This document shows, piece after piece, positions 13,425 to 19,626 of a stretch of 19,626 bases of DNA. The translations under genes and the position numbers were made by a program. The number at the start of each line of letters is the position of its first letter. Positions within the stretch are counted from its first letter, which is position 1. The notes under the pieces are model-generated. The model ran no database searches. It was not told where the DNA came from and saw nothing but the letters and a program-made list of their open reading frames with translations. Source of the stretch: CAZCTO01 sp964501725 (GTDB taxonomy: Bacteria; Bacillota; Clostridia; Saccharofermentanales; Saccharofermentanaceae). Location: NCBI GenBank assembly GCA_964501725.1, contig CAZCTO010000027.1:1-19626 (forward strand). Reading direction: 5' to 3'.

Positions 13425-14477
13425 TTACTGTGCTCCTACTAAATCGTCGATAACTGAAACTAAATCTATCACCAAAACATCTCTGACAGAATTGATTAAA
13501 TCTAAAACACCGGATTTCAATATGAATGAAAACACATCGTATGTTTCATTGATATTTAGTGAAACCACTATATTACCATGGAAATGCCCTGTGTTGACAT
13601 CGAAGCTTATTCCGGCTCCAATCTGTTCGCCCGAATAAACAGTCGGATCGACAGAAACTAAATTTGTTACTTTCCATCTCCGAAATGCAGACTGGTCATA
13701 TCTTGCAATTGTATCTTGAATAGTTTCTTTCATTTCCAGAGATTCGTTGAAAGATAATAATTTTCGAGTACTTACAATTTCGAAAAAGGTTTTCTGGTTT
13801 GGAGAATTCAATTTATTTAAATCGAATGCAACAGAACACCAAATCGCCCTATAATGCATTGTTCTTTCTTTCGGACAAAGAACTACCTGACCGGTTGTTT
13901 TCTTTGCTGCCCGAGTTTGAATCACCTTGAGTGGATTTTTCGTCGGATCAGAATGGCTTCTGTCAGACAATGCATCCAAAATACTCTCGATATTTATAGC
14001 AGTCGACAGCCTTTGCTGGACAACACTTTCTCTATATCCGTCGCCGTCTTCGGAATCGATGCAAACTATAACAGATGATTTATGAACATCTGCGATATTG
14101 CCATCATAGTCGCCAGATTCTTCTTTTCCGGAAACAAGGAAACAGTCTGCGACATCGAGAACAAGAGTCTTGCCGACCATTCTTTGGTCTATTAGACTTT
14201 TAGCGGCTTCACGCGCGGTTTTTTCGAAAAGAGCTACTCGGAGTTTTATTCCTTCAGTAGATAATATATTTTTGCTTTCGTCTGAACATGAAAGAACACA
14301 GACCGAAAATTCATTCACGCCCTCGGAAAATTTGGTGCGGTTGTCCCATAGGTAAAGACGCTCGACATCTCTTCGAAAAGATTTTCGAATTCTGATATCC
14401 GGCTTATATGACCTATCCCGGGATTTGGCAGCGAGGAAACCGATTCCTGGAAGCCATTTAGCGCAAATGATCGACAT
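13425..14477 (-). CDS. Ntn-hydrolase-like protein, tentative
   Basis: 350 residues. The ATG at 14477 follows GGAGAGAG, inside the end of the upstream HNH gene (20-nt overlap). The N-terminus MSIICAKWLPGIGFLAAKSR followed by DRSY, a basic stretch, and SEGVNEFSVCVLSCS at about residues 50-64, resembles the C45/choloylglycine type of N-terminal nucleophile hydrolase: a near-terminal Cys, Arg/Asp shortly after, then a G-x-NE motif. In that reading Cys5 would be the nucleophile after removal of the first residues. The remainder alternates strands and helices but shows no motif I know. The substrate is unknown, and the match is by pattern only. Confidence 0.6.
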   Translation of the reverse strand: MSIICAKWLPGIGFLAAKSRDRSYKPDIRIRKSFRRDVERLYLWDNRTKFSEGVNEFSVCVLSCSDESKNILSTEGIKLRVALFEKTAREAAKSLIDQRMVGKTLVLDVADCFLVSGKEESGDYDGNIADVHKSSVIVCIDSEDGDGYRESVVQQRLSTAINIESILDALSDRSHSDPTKNPLKVIQTRAAKKTTGQVVLCPKERTMHYRAIWCSVAFDLNKLNSPNQKTFFEIVSTRKLLSFNESLEMKETIQDTIARYDQSAFRRWKVTNLVSVDPTVYSGEQIGAGISFDVNTGHFHGNIVVSLNINETYDVFSFILKSGVLDLINSVRDVLVIDLVSVIDDLVGAQ

Positions 14478-15153
14478 TTTTCTCTCTCCATTTTTCCCAT
14501 CGGCGCAGAGCTATATTCCGCAGTTTTTCCCGAGTCTCTGGTCTAATTGTCCGATCTCTACTTTTCCTTTGCATTTCCGCAAAGGCTTTTCGGGCTCTTT
14601 CGCTTTTGGCTCTACCAAGTTTTTGCTTTTCAACTATCTTTTTGTAATCTGGCCTGCTCGTCCAGCCAAACATCGGATTATTTTCTCCTTTTGACCTCTT
14701 GGACTGGGCATCGCATTGCTCTGGTGTTCTTTTTTGACCAGTTGTTTTGGCAACTCGCTTTGCAATAGTTTCTTCGGATTGCTTTTTACCTAAATTTGCT
14801 TGCCTAAGTTTCTCTTTTCTTTCTTCGGAAAGGTGTTTTCCATACCAAAAATTCTTTTCGCCGCGTTGAGCTTCGGATAGTTTTTTACGAGTTTCTTGAC
14901 TTGCCTTCTTGCCCAGGCTCTTAGCACCACCCCTTTTCCCTGCTTCCGAAGCTCCCTGTATGAATTTTCCGTTAATGGCAAACGAATCATTATTACAGTA
15001 ATGTATTAGCCAATGCTTAAAAGGTTCAATGGCCACCAAATTATCTGGATCGTTGTTGGTTTTATCTCCGTCAATGTGATGGATATGACAACCTTTGGGT
15101 ATAGGCCCATGGTGTTCCCTATAAATTTTCCTATAAACCCACGATTTTCTCAT
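14458..15153 (-). CDS. HNH homing endonuclease with NUMOD3 repeats
   Basis: 231 residues. The N-terminal HNH motif includes GCHIHHIDGDKTNNDPDNL (around 21-39). Several NUMOD3-type DNA-binding segments follow (GKHLSEERKEKLRQANLG, GKKASQETRKKLSEAQRG), then a strongly basic C-terminus. This is the standard build of a free-standing phage homing endonuclease. It overlaps the start of the Ntn-hydrolase-like gene, and its 3' end supplies that gene's ribosome-binding site, so the insertion was fitted precisely between genes. Confidence 0.93.
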   Translation of the reverse strand: MRKSWVYRKIYREHHGPIPKGCHIHHIDGDKTNNDPDNLVAIEPFKHWLIHYCNNDSFAINGKFIQGASEAGKRGGAKSLGKKASQETRKKLSEAQRGEKNFWYGKHLSEERKEKLRQANLGKKQSEETIAKRVAKTTGQKRTPEQCDAQSKRSKGENNPMFGWTSRPDYKKIVEKQKLGRAKSERARKAFAEMQRKSRDRTIRPETREKLRNIALRRWEKWREKNVDHLR

Positions 15154-15345
15154 TTACTTACTACCGTCCTCGAATCCTGAATTCCAGTGTTTAAAATTTT
15201 CTTTTTCGGTGTTCAATTTCGTCTGAGATCCGTCATATGGGTTATCAGACTTTTTCTTGCCATTTTTTGCAGCAGTATATCCTTGAGTATAGCTCTCTGG
15301 TGCATGTGATTCTAACAAAGTCTTTATCTCTTTAAATGTTTTCAT
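15154..15345 (-). CDS. RMF-like small protein
   Basis: 63 residues from the ATG at 15345; a longer frame from 15390 lacks support and overlaps the zinc-ribbon gene more. After a helix (MKTFKEIKTLLESHA) comes a pattern like ribosome modulation factor and its relatives: GY-x-AA-x-x-G, then NPY, then W-x-x-GF-x-x-G. RMF binds the ribosome and promotes inactive 100S dimers, whereas phage and plasmid relatives have varied or unknown roles. The start overlaps the end of the upstream zinc-ribbon gene by 14 nt. The resemblance is by pattern, so ribosome binding is inference. Confidence 0.6.
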   Translation of the reverse strand: MKTFKEIKTLLESHAPESYTQGYTAAKNGKKKSDNPYDGSQTKLNTEKENFKHWNSGFEDGSK

Positions 15346-15532
15346 GTTTCTCTTTTTTCTTATAATCAGTTTGGTAAAATCCATGTCCATTGAAAATGGG
15401 CATACCAGTTTTCGAAAATGCTATTTTCAACGAAATCTGTTTACATTTTGGACATTCTAATTTCGATGTTCCAAAATCTACTATTTCTTCAAACTTACCA
15501 CAAACGGGGCAAATAAATTCATATAATGGCAT
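15332..15532 (-). CDS. FmdB-type zinc-ribbon protein
   Basis: 66 residues beginning MPLYEFICPVCGKFEEIVDF, with CPVC and CPKC pairs about 18 residues apart. This matches the small FmdB/CxxC_CxxC regulatory zinc-ribbon family, which often begins MPLYEY and is thought to act as a regulator or chaperone. The tail is Lys/Glu-rich. It overlaps the RMF-like gene. Confidence 0.85.
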   Translation of the reverse strand: MPLYEFICPVCGKFEEIVDFGTSKLECPKCKQISLKIAFSKTGMPIFNGHGFYQTDYKKKEKHENI

Positions 15533-15538
15533 AATATA

Positions 15539-16141
15539 TTATTCGGCTAACCAACCTCCAATCAACCACTTTTTAGTCGCACCATCCTTATACTGAACAG
15601 CCAGGGCATGGCCCCACTTTTCTGTATGGTCTAAAACATATTTCTGTGCATCTTTGCGGTTGTTAAATATTTTATCGGCGAATTTGATACCATCCAATGT
15701 ATCAATATCACCAGTATATCCTTCGTTGTCACTTCCTTTATTTGCCTTCTCGACTGCCGCTCTTGCAGAAAGAAATTCTTTTTCGACGCTTTGCTTATCT
15801 TTGCCAGATGCATCGGCGATCCAACTGCTTGAGCCTTCTGGTAAATAATTTTCTTTCTGAGTTTTCTCCCGTTCCCTTTTCAATTCAGACTGTCGGCGAA
15901 GTTCCTGTCTTTCTCTCTCTTTGGTATCAGACGCTTTTTTTCGTTCAATTTCTTTGTTTTGGAAATCTTTCTGGCGAGCTTTTTCTTTTGCAGCCATTTG
16001 TTTTTTTGCCAAATCGTCTTTCTCGCGAGATTGAACATCTTTCAATTTTTCGACTTCGGTTTTATCTATACCACCTCTATCTTTCTTATCTAATTCAAGA
16101 AGGATGTTTAAATCTTGAAATGAATAAATTGTCGTTTTCAT
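15539..16141 (-). CDS. Hypothetical coiled-coil protein
   Basis: 200 residues. Residues 18-95 are a highly charged Lys/Glu/Arg/Gln helix, probably a long coiled coil. A separate C-terminal domain (about 140-200; GYTGDIDTLDGIKFADKIF, then WGHALAVQYKD and WLIGGWLAE) looks globular. The start overlaps the end of the nucleotidyltransferase gene by 4 nt (ATGA), so the two are coupled. I do not recognise the family. Confidence 0.7.
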   Translation of the reverse strand: MKTTIYSFQDLNILLELDKKDRGGIDKTEVEKLKDVQSREKDDLAKKQMAAKEKARQKDFQNKEIERKKASDTKERERQELRRQSELKREREKTQKENYLPEGSSSWIADASGKDKQSVEKEFLSARAAVEKANKGSDNEGYTGDIDTLDGIKFADKIFNNRKDAQKYVLDHTEKWGHALAVQYKDGATKKWLIGGWLAE

Positions 16142-17172
16142 AAACTGATTCCTCGTAGAAATTCTTCTGTAATTTGAACTTCGTCTTCTAAAAAACTATT
16201 TGCGAGTTCAAGCAATTTAATTATGGGCAGTTCGACAACAAATGCCTTGATTGATGCTTTATCAAAAAGCCAACAAGACGCAAGCCATCGGTGATGTCCG
16301 TCGACTATGTAATTATCACTCGAAACGATAATCGGCTCAGTGGACAGAGTAGACCTCATTATGTCTTTAACTTTTTCTTCATCATAGTCCGTCTGGGTCG
16401 GTTTAAGAGATCCGACCGGTATTTCTTTTATCGTAACAAGAACATTTCCATCCATGATCATTCTGAAAAATTCTTTCTTGTCGCTCTTGTTAAACTGTGG
16501 CATCTCAGATCGTTTGACAGAAAGATCATCTGAGCATCTATTGAGAAAAACCTGCTCGACCATTTCGGACAATTTATTTATTCTCAATCCTCTTCTGACG
16601 GCATTAAACATTTCTTTTGCATATAACGGACTCAGATTGCTCATACATCCGCGGAGAAAAGATTTAAAATCGCCGTCCTCGGCAGCTTTTCTCATTTTGG
16701 ACGCACTCATACCAGTCACATCATCGCTATCTGGATCTCTATCTCCGGCTGATATAACCGAGAATTTTTTAAGTTTCAACGATTTTTCTGGGTCTCTGTG
16801 GTTGACATATGCACCTATCTGAGATTTGAAATTAGAAACTCTATCTTGTCCGACTACCATAGTTACATCGGTATATCCCTGGTCTATTAACCATCGAACT
16901 GCAGCAAAAGGTGTTATTATCTGCTCTGTTACTATGTGTTTAGAAATGGCGGGAAAGCCGAGTTTGATATATTTTACCTTCTCTCTCCATGAAAGAGGAT
17001 TTTTCTTTGAATCTTGAGTCTGGGACACGAAAATTTTTGCATCAGCATTTTGAGATTGTGCGTATGAAAGCACTTTTGAAAAAACAACAGAATGTCCAGA
17101 AGTAGGAGGATTTGTGCGGCCGAAAGTAAATACTACTTTCTTAATTCCGAGTATTTCATTTAAGATTCGCAC
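16138..17172 (-). CDS. Cytidylyltransferase/NMNAT-like domain fused to a ParB-like domain
   Basis: 344 residues starting at GTG (17172) behind GGGTGA. The N-terminal nucleotidyltransferase fold has FGRTNPPTSGH (17-27), where TSGH is the (H/T)xGH motif, and GMSASKMRKA (154-163), which corresponds to the ISSTxxR motif. The C-terminal third has a ParB/sulfiredoxin-like signature VDGHHRW (290-296). Separate or fused nucleotidyltransferase and ParB-like proteins are frequent in T4-like phages; NAD or nucleotide-sugar metabolism and nucleotide-dependent regulation are both possible. The fusion of the two domains is clear; the biochemical role is not. Confidence 0.85.
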   Translation of the reverse strand: MRILNEILGIKKVVFTFGRTNPPTSGHSVVFSKVLSYAQSQNADAKIFVSQTQDSKKNPLSWREKVKYIKLGFPAISKHIVTEQIITPFAAVRWLIDQGYTDVTMVVGQDRVSNFKSQIGAYVNHRDPEKSLKLKKFSVISAGDRDPDSDDVTGMSASKMRKAAEDGDFKSFLRGCMSNLSPLYAKEMFNAVRRGLRINKLSEMVEQVFLNRCSDDLSVKRSEMPQFNKSDKKEFFRMIMDGNVLVTIKEIPVGSLKPTQTDYDEEKVKDIMRSTLSTEPIIVSSDNYIVDGHHRWLASCWLFDKASIKAFVVELPIIKLLELANSFLEDEVQITEEFLRGISL

Positions 17173-17183
17173 TAATCACCCAA

Positions 17184-17582
17184 TTAATTAGTCATCATGG
17201 CGCCGCGGCCGATCACTTTTATAGGATCACCTTCCGAGAAACACCTAACAACTTGTCTTCTTACTGGCTTCCATGGCCATGTCTGATTTCCCCAGATGAT
17301 AATCCAAATTTCACCGTCTTCTGCTATTTCGACTCTGGCAGTTCCAAATTCGATTTCTTCATAATTTCCCATTGGTTTTCCGGGAGCAAGAGAAAAACGG
17401 CCGCCTATTATTTTTCCGGCAAATTGTTCTGTGAGATACCCCTCGCATTTAGTTTTCAGGCGATCCATATCTCTTGCCATTATTTGAACGTACAAGTAAT
17501 TGACTGGTGTTACTTGTGTGTCGGCCTCCATGACAACACTCGCGGTTTCTGAAATTTTCTCAGTTAATTTATCATTGATCAT
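17184..17582 (-). CDS. Hypothetical protein
   Basis: 132 residues from the ATG at 17582. The second half is strand-rich (GTARVEIAEDGEIWIIIWGN) with several Trp and Arg, suggesting a small beta-barrel or sandwich. A CATAAATA sequence (17616-17623, minus strand, 7 of 8 matches to the late consensus) lies upstream. No strong ribosome-binding site and no recognised family. Confidence 0.6.
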   Translation of the reverse strand: MINDKLTEKISETASVVMEADTQVTPVNYLYVQIMARDMDRLKTKCEGYLTEQFAGKIIGGRFSLAPGKPMGNYEEIEFGTARVEIAEDGEIWIIIWGNQTWPWKPVRRQVVRCFSEGDPIKVIGRGAMMTN

Positions 17583-17629
17583 TTTGATATCTTTTGATAG
17601 TTATTTAAAATTACACTGATATTTATGTT

Positions 17630-18772
17630 TTACCATGACTTAGGAATAGTAAAGTTTGCTCGGCTGAAAGATAACCTATCAACAAGCTTTACCGCATTTC
17701 CAAGATGGTCGGCAGCTACAAACCCCTCCGGCGCAGTGACTTGAAAGCCGTTTGGCGTCTGAAGAAACGTTCCGATGTTATTAGCAGTTTCAAGTTTCCG
17801 GATTAATTTTAACTTGATATCAGATAAAAGATTCTGAAGATCAACTATTTGAGTCAATGTTTTTGAATTTGATTTGATAAATCTGACAAGATCTTTATAT
17901 TTTTCCTGTCGCGACATTTTACCCTTGTCTGTTTTAAGCGCGGCAATGGCTTTATCATATGCGGCAGAAATAAAATTTGTCAAATCTTTCACATATTTGG
18001 CTGAGTTTGGTAAAGACCCACCTCTGACCATGCTATTCGTGAATTGTTGAATTAGTGCGTTCAATTCAGAATTATTCACCAATTCAAATACAACCGACGA
18101 ATCTAACAAGGCAAGAAGATTGTATGCTCTCGCGATGGAAGTTTCTATATCTTTTGTCTCCGCGGCGGTGAGGGTTGCAGTACCGGAAACATCTTCATAG
18201 TCTGCATTTTTACACCAGACAGATGTTGTTTTTTGGAGACTGGAAACATTTGCACCAAAACTCGCTTTCATAGAAGCGATGCTGTCACCAACATATGTTG
18301 TATGAAATACTATGCCCACCTTGGCAGACATTATAATTCTTGCAAGGTTGCTATTTATTGGAACCGCATATGTAATAGTATTCGGCTTGAATGTTATACA
18401 GGTTTCGCCGGCTAGAGTCTCTTTCTTCAAATTGGATTTGTCGAAAAGAAAATCGCCTTGAAGCACGCCTTTTATACCGAGTTTCGGAAATTCTTGGAGT
18501 GCCAATTTTAGTTTTTTCGCAAGACCGGGTGATGCGCCATAGTACTTATTTACATCTTGAACCGTATAGCACAATTTAGGATTTTTTGAAAAAGCTCCTT
18601 TTGTTGCAACAAAAAATTGGCCATTTTCTGGATTTATACCGGTTATAGTTGAAGGTGAATTGTGAACTAAAAGACCACGATTTCCAAGAGCAACATAAAA
18701 ATTTTCCGTTGATGTAGAAATATCATACTGGTCTGGCTTGAAAGAAAGTTTAGTTACTTTGGTAATTTTCAT
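17630..18772 (-). CDS. Split intein C-fragment fused to a T4-like phage protein (C-extein)
   Basis: 380 residues. Residues 1-38 are an intein C-terminal fragment: block F begins YDIST (16-20) and the fragment ends LLVHN (34-38), with catalytic His37-Asn38 followed by Ser39 as the +1 extein residue. The remaining 342 residues (SPSTITGINPENGQFFVATK, then FSKNPKLCYT and GVLQGDFLF) belong to a phage protein I recall from T4-like phages with no proven function; there the preceding residues read like K-x-D-G, as in motif I of ligase-type nucleotidyltransferases. Protein splicing in trans with the N-fragment encoded at 19452-19626 would restore it. The start overlaps the endonuclease gene by 23 nt. 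Confidence 0.9.
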   Translation of the reverse strand: MKITKVTKLSFKPDQYDISTSTENFYVALGNRGLLVHNSPSTITGINPENGQFFVATKGAFSKNPKLCYTVQDVNKYYGASPGLAKKLKLALQEFPKLGIKGVLQGDFLFDKSNLKKETLAGETCITFKPNTITYAVPINSNLARIIMSAKVGIVFHTTYVGDSIASMKASFGANVSSLQKTTSVWCKNADYEDVSGTATLTAAETKDIETSIARAYNLLALLDSSVVFELVNNSELNALIQQFTNSMVRGGSLPNSAKYVKDLTNFISAAYDKAIAALKTDKGKMSRQEKYKDLVRFIKSNSKTLTQIVDLQNLLSDIKLKLIRKLETANNIGTFLQTPNGFQVTAPEGFVAADHLGNAVKLVDRLSFSRANFTIPKSW

Positions 18773-19421
18773 CTATTAACGACTGCCTGATAAATTTTGC
18801 TATGGGCAAAAAATCTTTAAAATTAGTACTCGCTTTGATATTGTTACACAAACGCAGACAAAAAACAAGATTGCTCACCGATGATATTTCGCTTGGTTTT
18901 ATGTCATTTATATATCCAAATATTATCGGTATTTTGTGATCGATTGTTCGCTTTAAAGGATCATTAGGATTTACCGTTTTACCATCCGAATCTGCAAATT
19001 TTATACCTGTGTAGTAACAATATCCAGAATCTATTAACTTTTTTTTGTTGATGTTTGTTATTCGTTCTACCTCTTTCCTGTATTTTTTGAATTCAACGAA
19101 AATTTTAGGCTTTGTATAAGGTATCTTATTTTGGATTGTATAACCGCTTTGGTGATGTTTCGTTATATTGTCTACTCCATATTTTTCGAATACGGCTTGC
19201 CGTATTTTCGATTGTTTATATAAAGCCGATTTCCCACCACAACCCTGATACAGTCCTTCTTCTTCTTTTAAAATCCTCTCTACACATGACCTGTAAGTTT
19301 TCGGCCAATTCAAATTAGTTAAAACTTCTGTCACGGAGTAACATTTTTTATATTCCTCGATGATATTAGGTTTTAAACTATATATTTTCTCGTACCGATC
19401 CTGTAATATTTTTCCTGGCAT
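18750..19421 (-). CDS. Homing endonuclease between split-intein halves
   Basis: 223 residues. The ATG at 19421 is preceded by AGGAGG, and a perfect late promoter lies at 19457-19464. An N-terminal DNA-binding-like helical region and FEKYGVDNITKHH are followed by an HNH-like core: CYYTG, PNDPLKRTIDHKIPI and LCNNIKAS. This resembles the endonucleases that sit between the two halves of split inteins in fractured phage genes. Its likely job is to cut intein-free alleles of the interrupted gene and so spread the whole cassette. It overlaps the intein C-fragment gene. Confidence 0.85.
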   Translation of the reverse strand: MPGKILQDRYEKIYSLKPNIIEEYKKCYSVTEVLTNLNWPKTYRSCVERILKEEEGLYQGCGGKSALYKQSKIRQAVFEKYGVDNITKHHQSGYTIQNKIPYTKPKIFVEFKKYRKEVERITNINKKKLIDSGYCYYTGIKFADSDGKTVNPNDPLKRTIDHKIPIIFGYINDIKPSEISSVSNLVFCLRLCNNIKASTNFKDFLPIAKFIRQSLIDENYQSN

Positions 19422-19438
19422 ATTCCTCCTATAACTTT

Positions 19439-19451
19439 GACGGACACCGTC
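19439..19451 (-). promoter_or_regulatory. Hairpin in the endonuclease leader
   Basis: GACGG-TGT-CCGTC, a 5-bp stem near the predicted late transcription start and just upstream of the AGGAGG site. It could stabilise the 5' end of the endonuclease mRNA. Confidence 0.35.
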
Positions 19452-19626
19452 TCAGTTATTTATAGGAGAAGACACCTCTAAATCATCATTTTCTGACAAT
19501 TCTACGGCTTTTTTCCACCCATTTTTGGTCATGACCAAATGATCTTCTGTCAAAATCATTGATGTTTCATTATCAAAATCTATTTTTACCCATGGCTTCG
19601 AGGACTTGCTCGCAAACACATCTAAT
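19452..19626 (-). CDS. Split intein N-fragment, 5' truncated by the window
   Basis: 57 visible residues ending at a TGA (19454-19452). They contain intein block B, MILTEDHLVMT, with the conserved T-x-x-H (26-29), followed by KNGWKKAVELSENDDL, the typical end of an intein N-terminal domain. The splice-site Cys/Ser and the N-extein lie beyond the window. It shares orientation with the endonuclease and the intein C-fragment downstream, so the three form one split-gene cassette. The last codons (SPINN) contain the late promoter of the endonuclease. Confidence 0.88.
   Translation of the reverse strand, partial: LDVFASKSSKPWVKIDFDNETSMILTEDHLVMTKNGWKKAVELSENDDLEVSSPINN
19457..19464 (-). promoter_or_regulatory. 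T4-type late promoter for the endonuclease
   Basis: A perfect TATAAATA on the minus strand, inside the last codons of the intein N-fragment and 35 nt before the endonuclease ATG. Confidence 0.65.

Noticed and set aside
13991..13998. TATAAATA late promoter inside the Ntn-like gene
   Set aside because: It is more than 500 nt from the next start, with coding sequence on both sides; probably chance.

Overview
The window looks like part of a large tailed bacteriophage of the T4 superfamily, probably assembled from a metagenome because it contains a scaffold gap of exactly 100 N. The evidence is a T4 gp61-type DNA primase, T4-type late promoters (TATAAATA) ahead of several minus-strand genes, spanin genes, several small genes typical of T4-like phages, and three free-standing homing endonucleases. 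All genes but one lie on the minus strand, often with ATGA or longer overlaps. The exception is a truncated P-loop kinase at the left edge.

Layout by position: 1-636 P-loop kinase (+); 618-2522 phosphatase, a small hypothetical gene, a TIM-barrel-like protein and a 41-residue membrane peptide; 2569-2928 an HNH endonuclease bounded by an inverted repeat; 2937-3164 small conserved protein; 3189-4799 a Ro60/Rsr (TROVE + vWA) protein; 4867-5382 a promoter and a tandem array of five structured RNAs; 5388-6437 DNA primase; 6474-7062 a second non-coding region with a terminator, a sixth Y-type RNA, a long stem-bounded RNA behind a late promoter, and a hammerhead ribozyme; 7075-9206 small genes including an i-spanin/o-spanin pair; 9242-13001 a modular repeat-rich surface protein, its duplicated and truncated upstream copy, and the scaffold gap; 13027-17582 phage genes including an Ntn-hydrolase-like protein, an HNH/NUMOD3 endonuclease, an RMF-like peptide, a zinc ribbon and a nucleotidyltransferase-ParB fusion; 17630-19626 a gene split by an intein, with a homing endonuclease between the halves.

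The most interesting content is a phage Ro60-Y RNA system. Directly upstream of the Ro60 gene lie three compact Y-like RNAs (67, 67 and 73 nt), a 134-nt YrlA-type RNA carrying a circularly permuted tRNA mimic, and a fifth element with a T-arm-like hairpin and a 13-bp terminal stem. They are separated by only 11-16 nt and sit behind a sigma70-like promoter whose predicted start is just before the first RNA. Another 60-nt member lies beyond the primase. Five of the six share one architecture: terminal stem, CGA-type bulge, a second helix, then UUAUCA, and an A/U-rich AUAAAUU-like strand facing the CGA. This resembles the Ro-binding bulged helix of known Y RNAs. A well-formed type I hammerhead ribozyme with a GUC cleavage site lies in the other non-coding block.

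The second strong system is a fractured gene: an intein N-fragment (TxxH block B), a free-standing endonuclease with its own late promoter, and an intein C-fragment (HN|S) fused to the C-terminal part of a T4-like phage protein. All assignments come from reading the sequence by eye; no searches or folding calculations were run.
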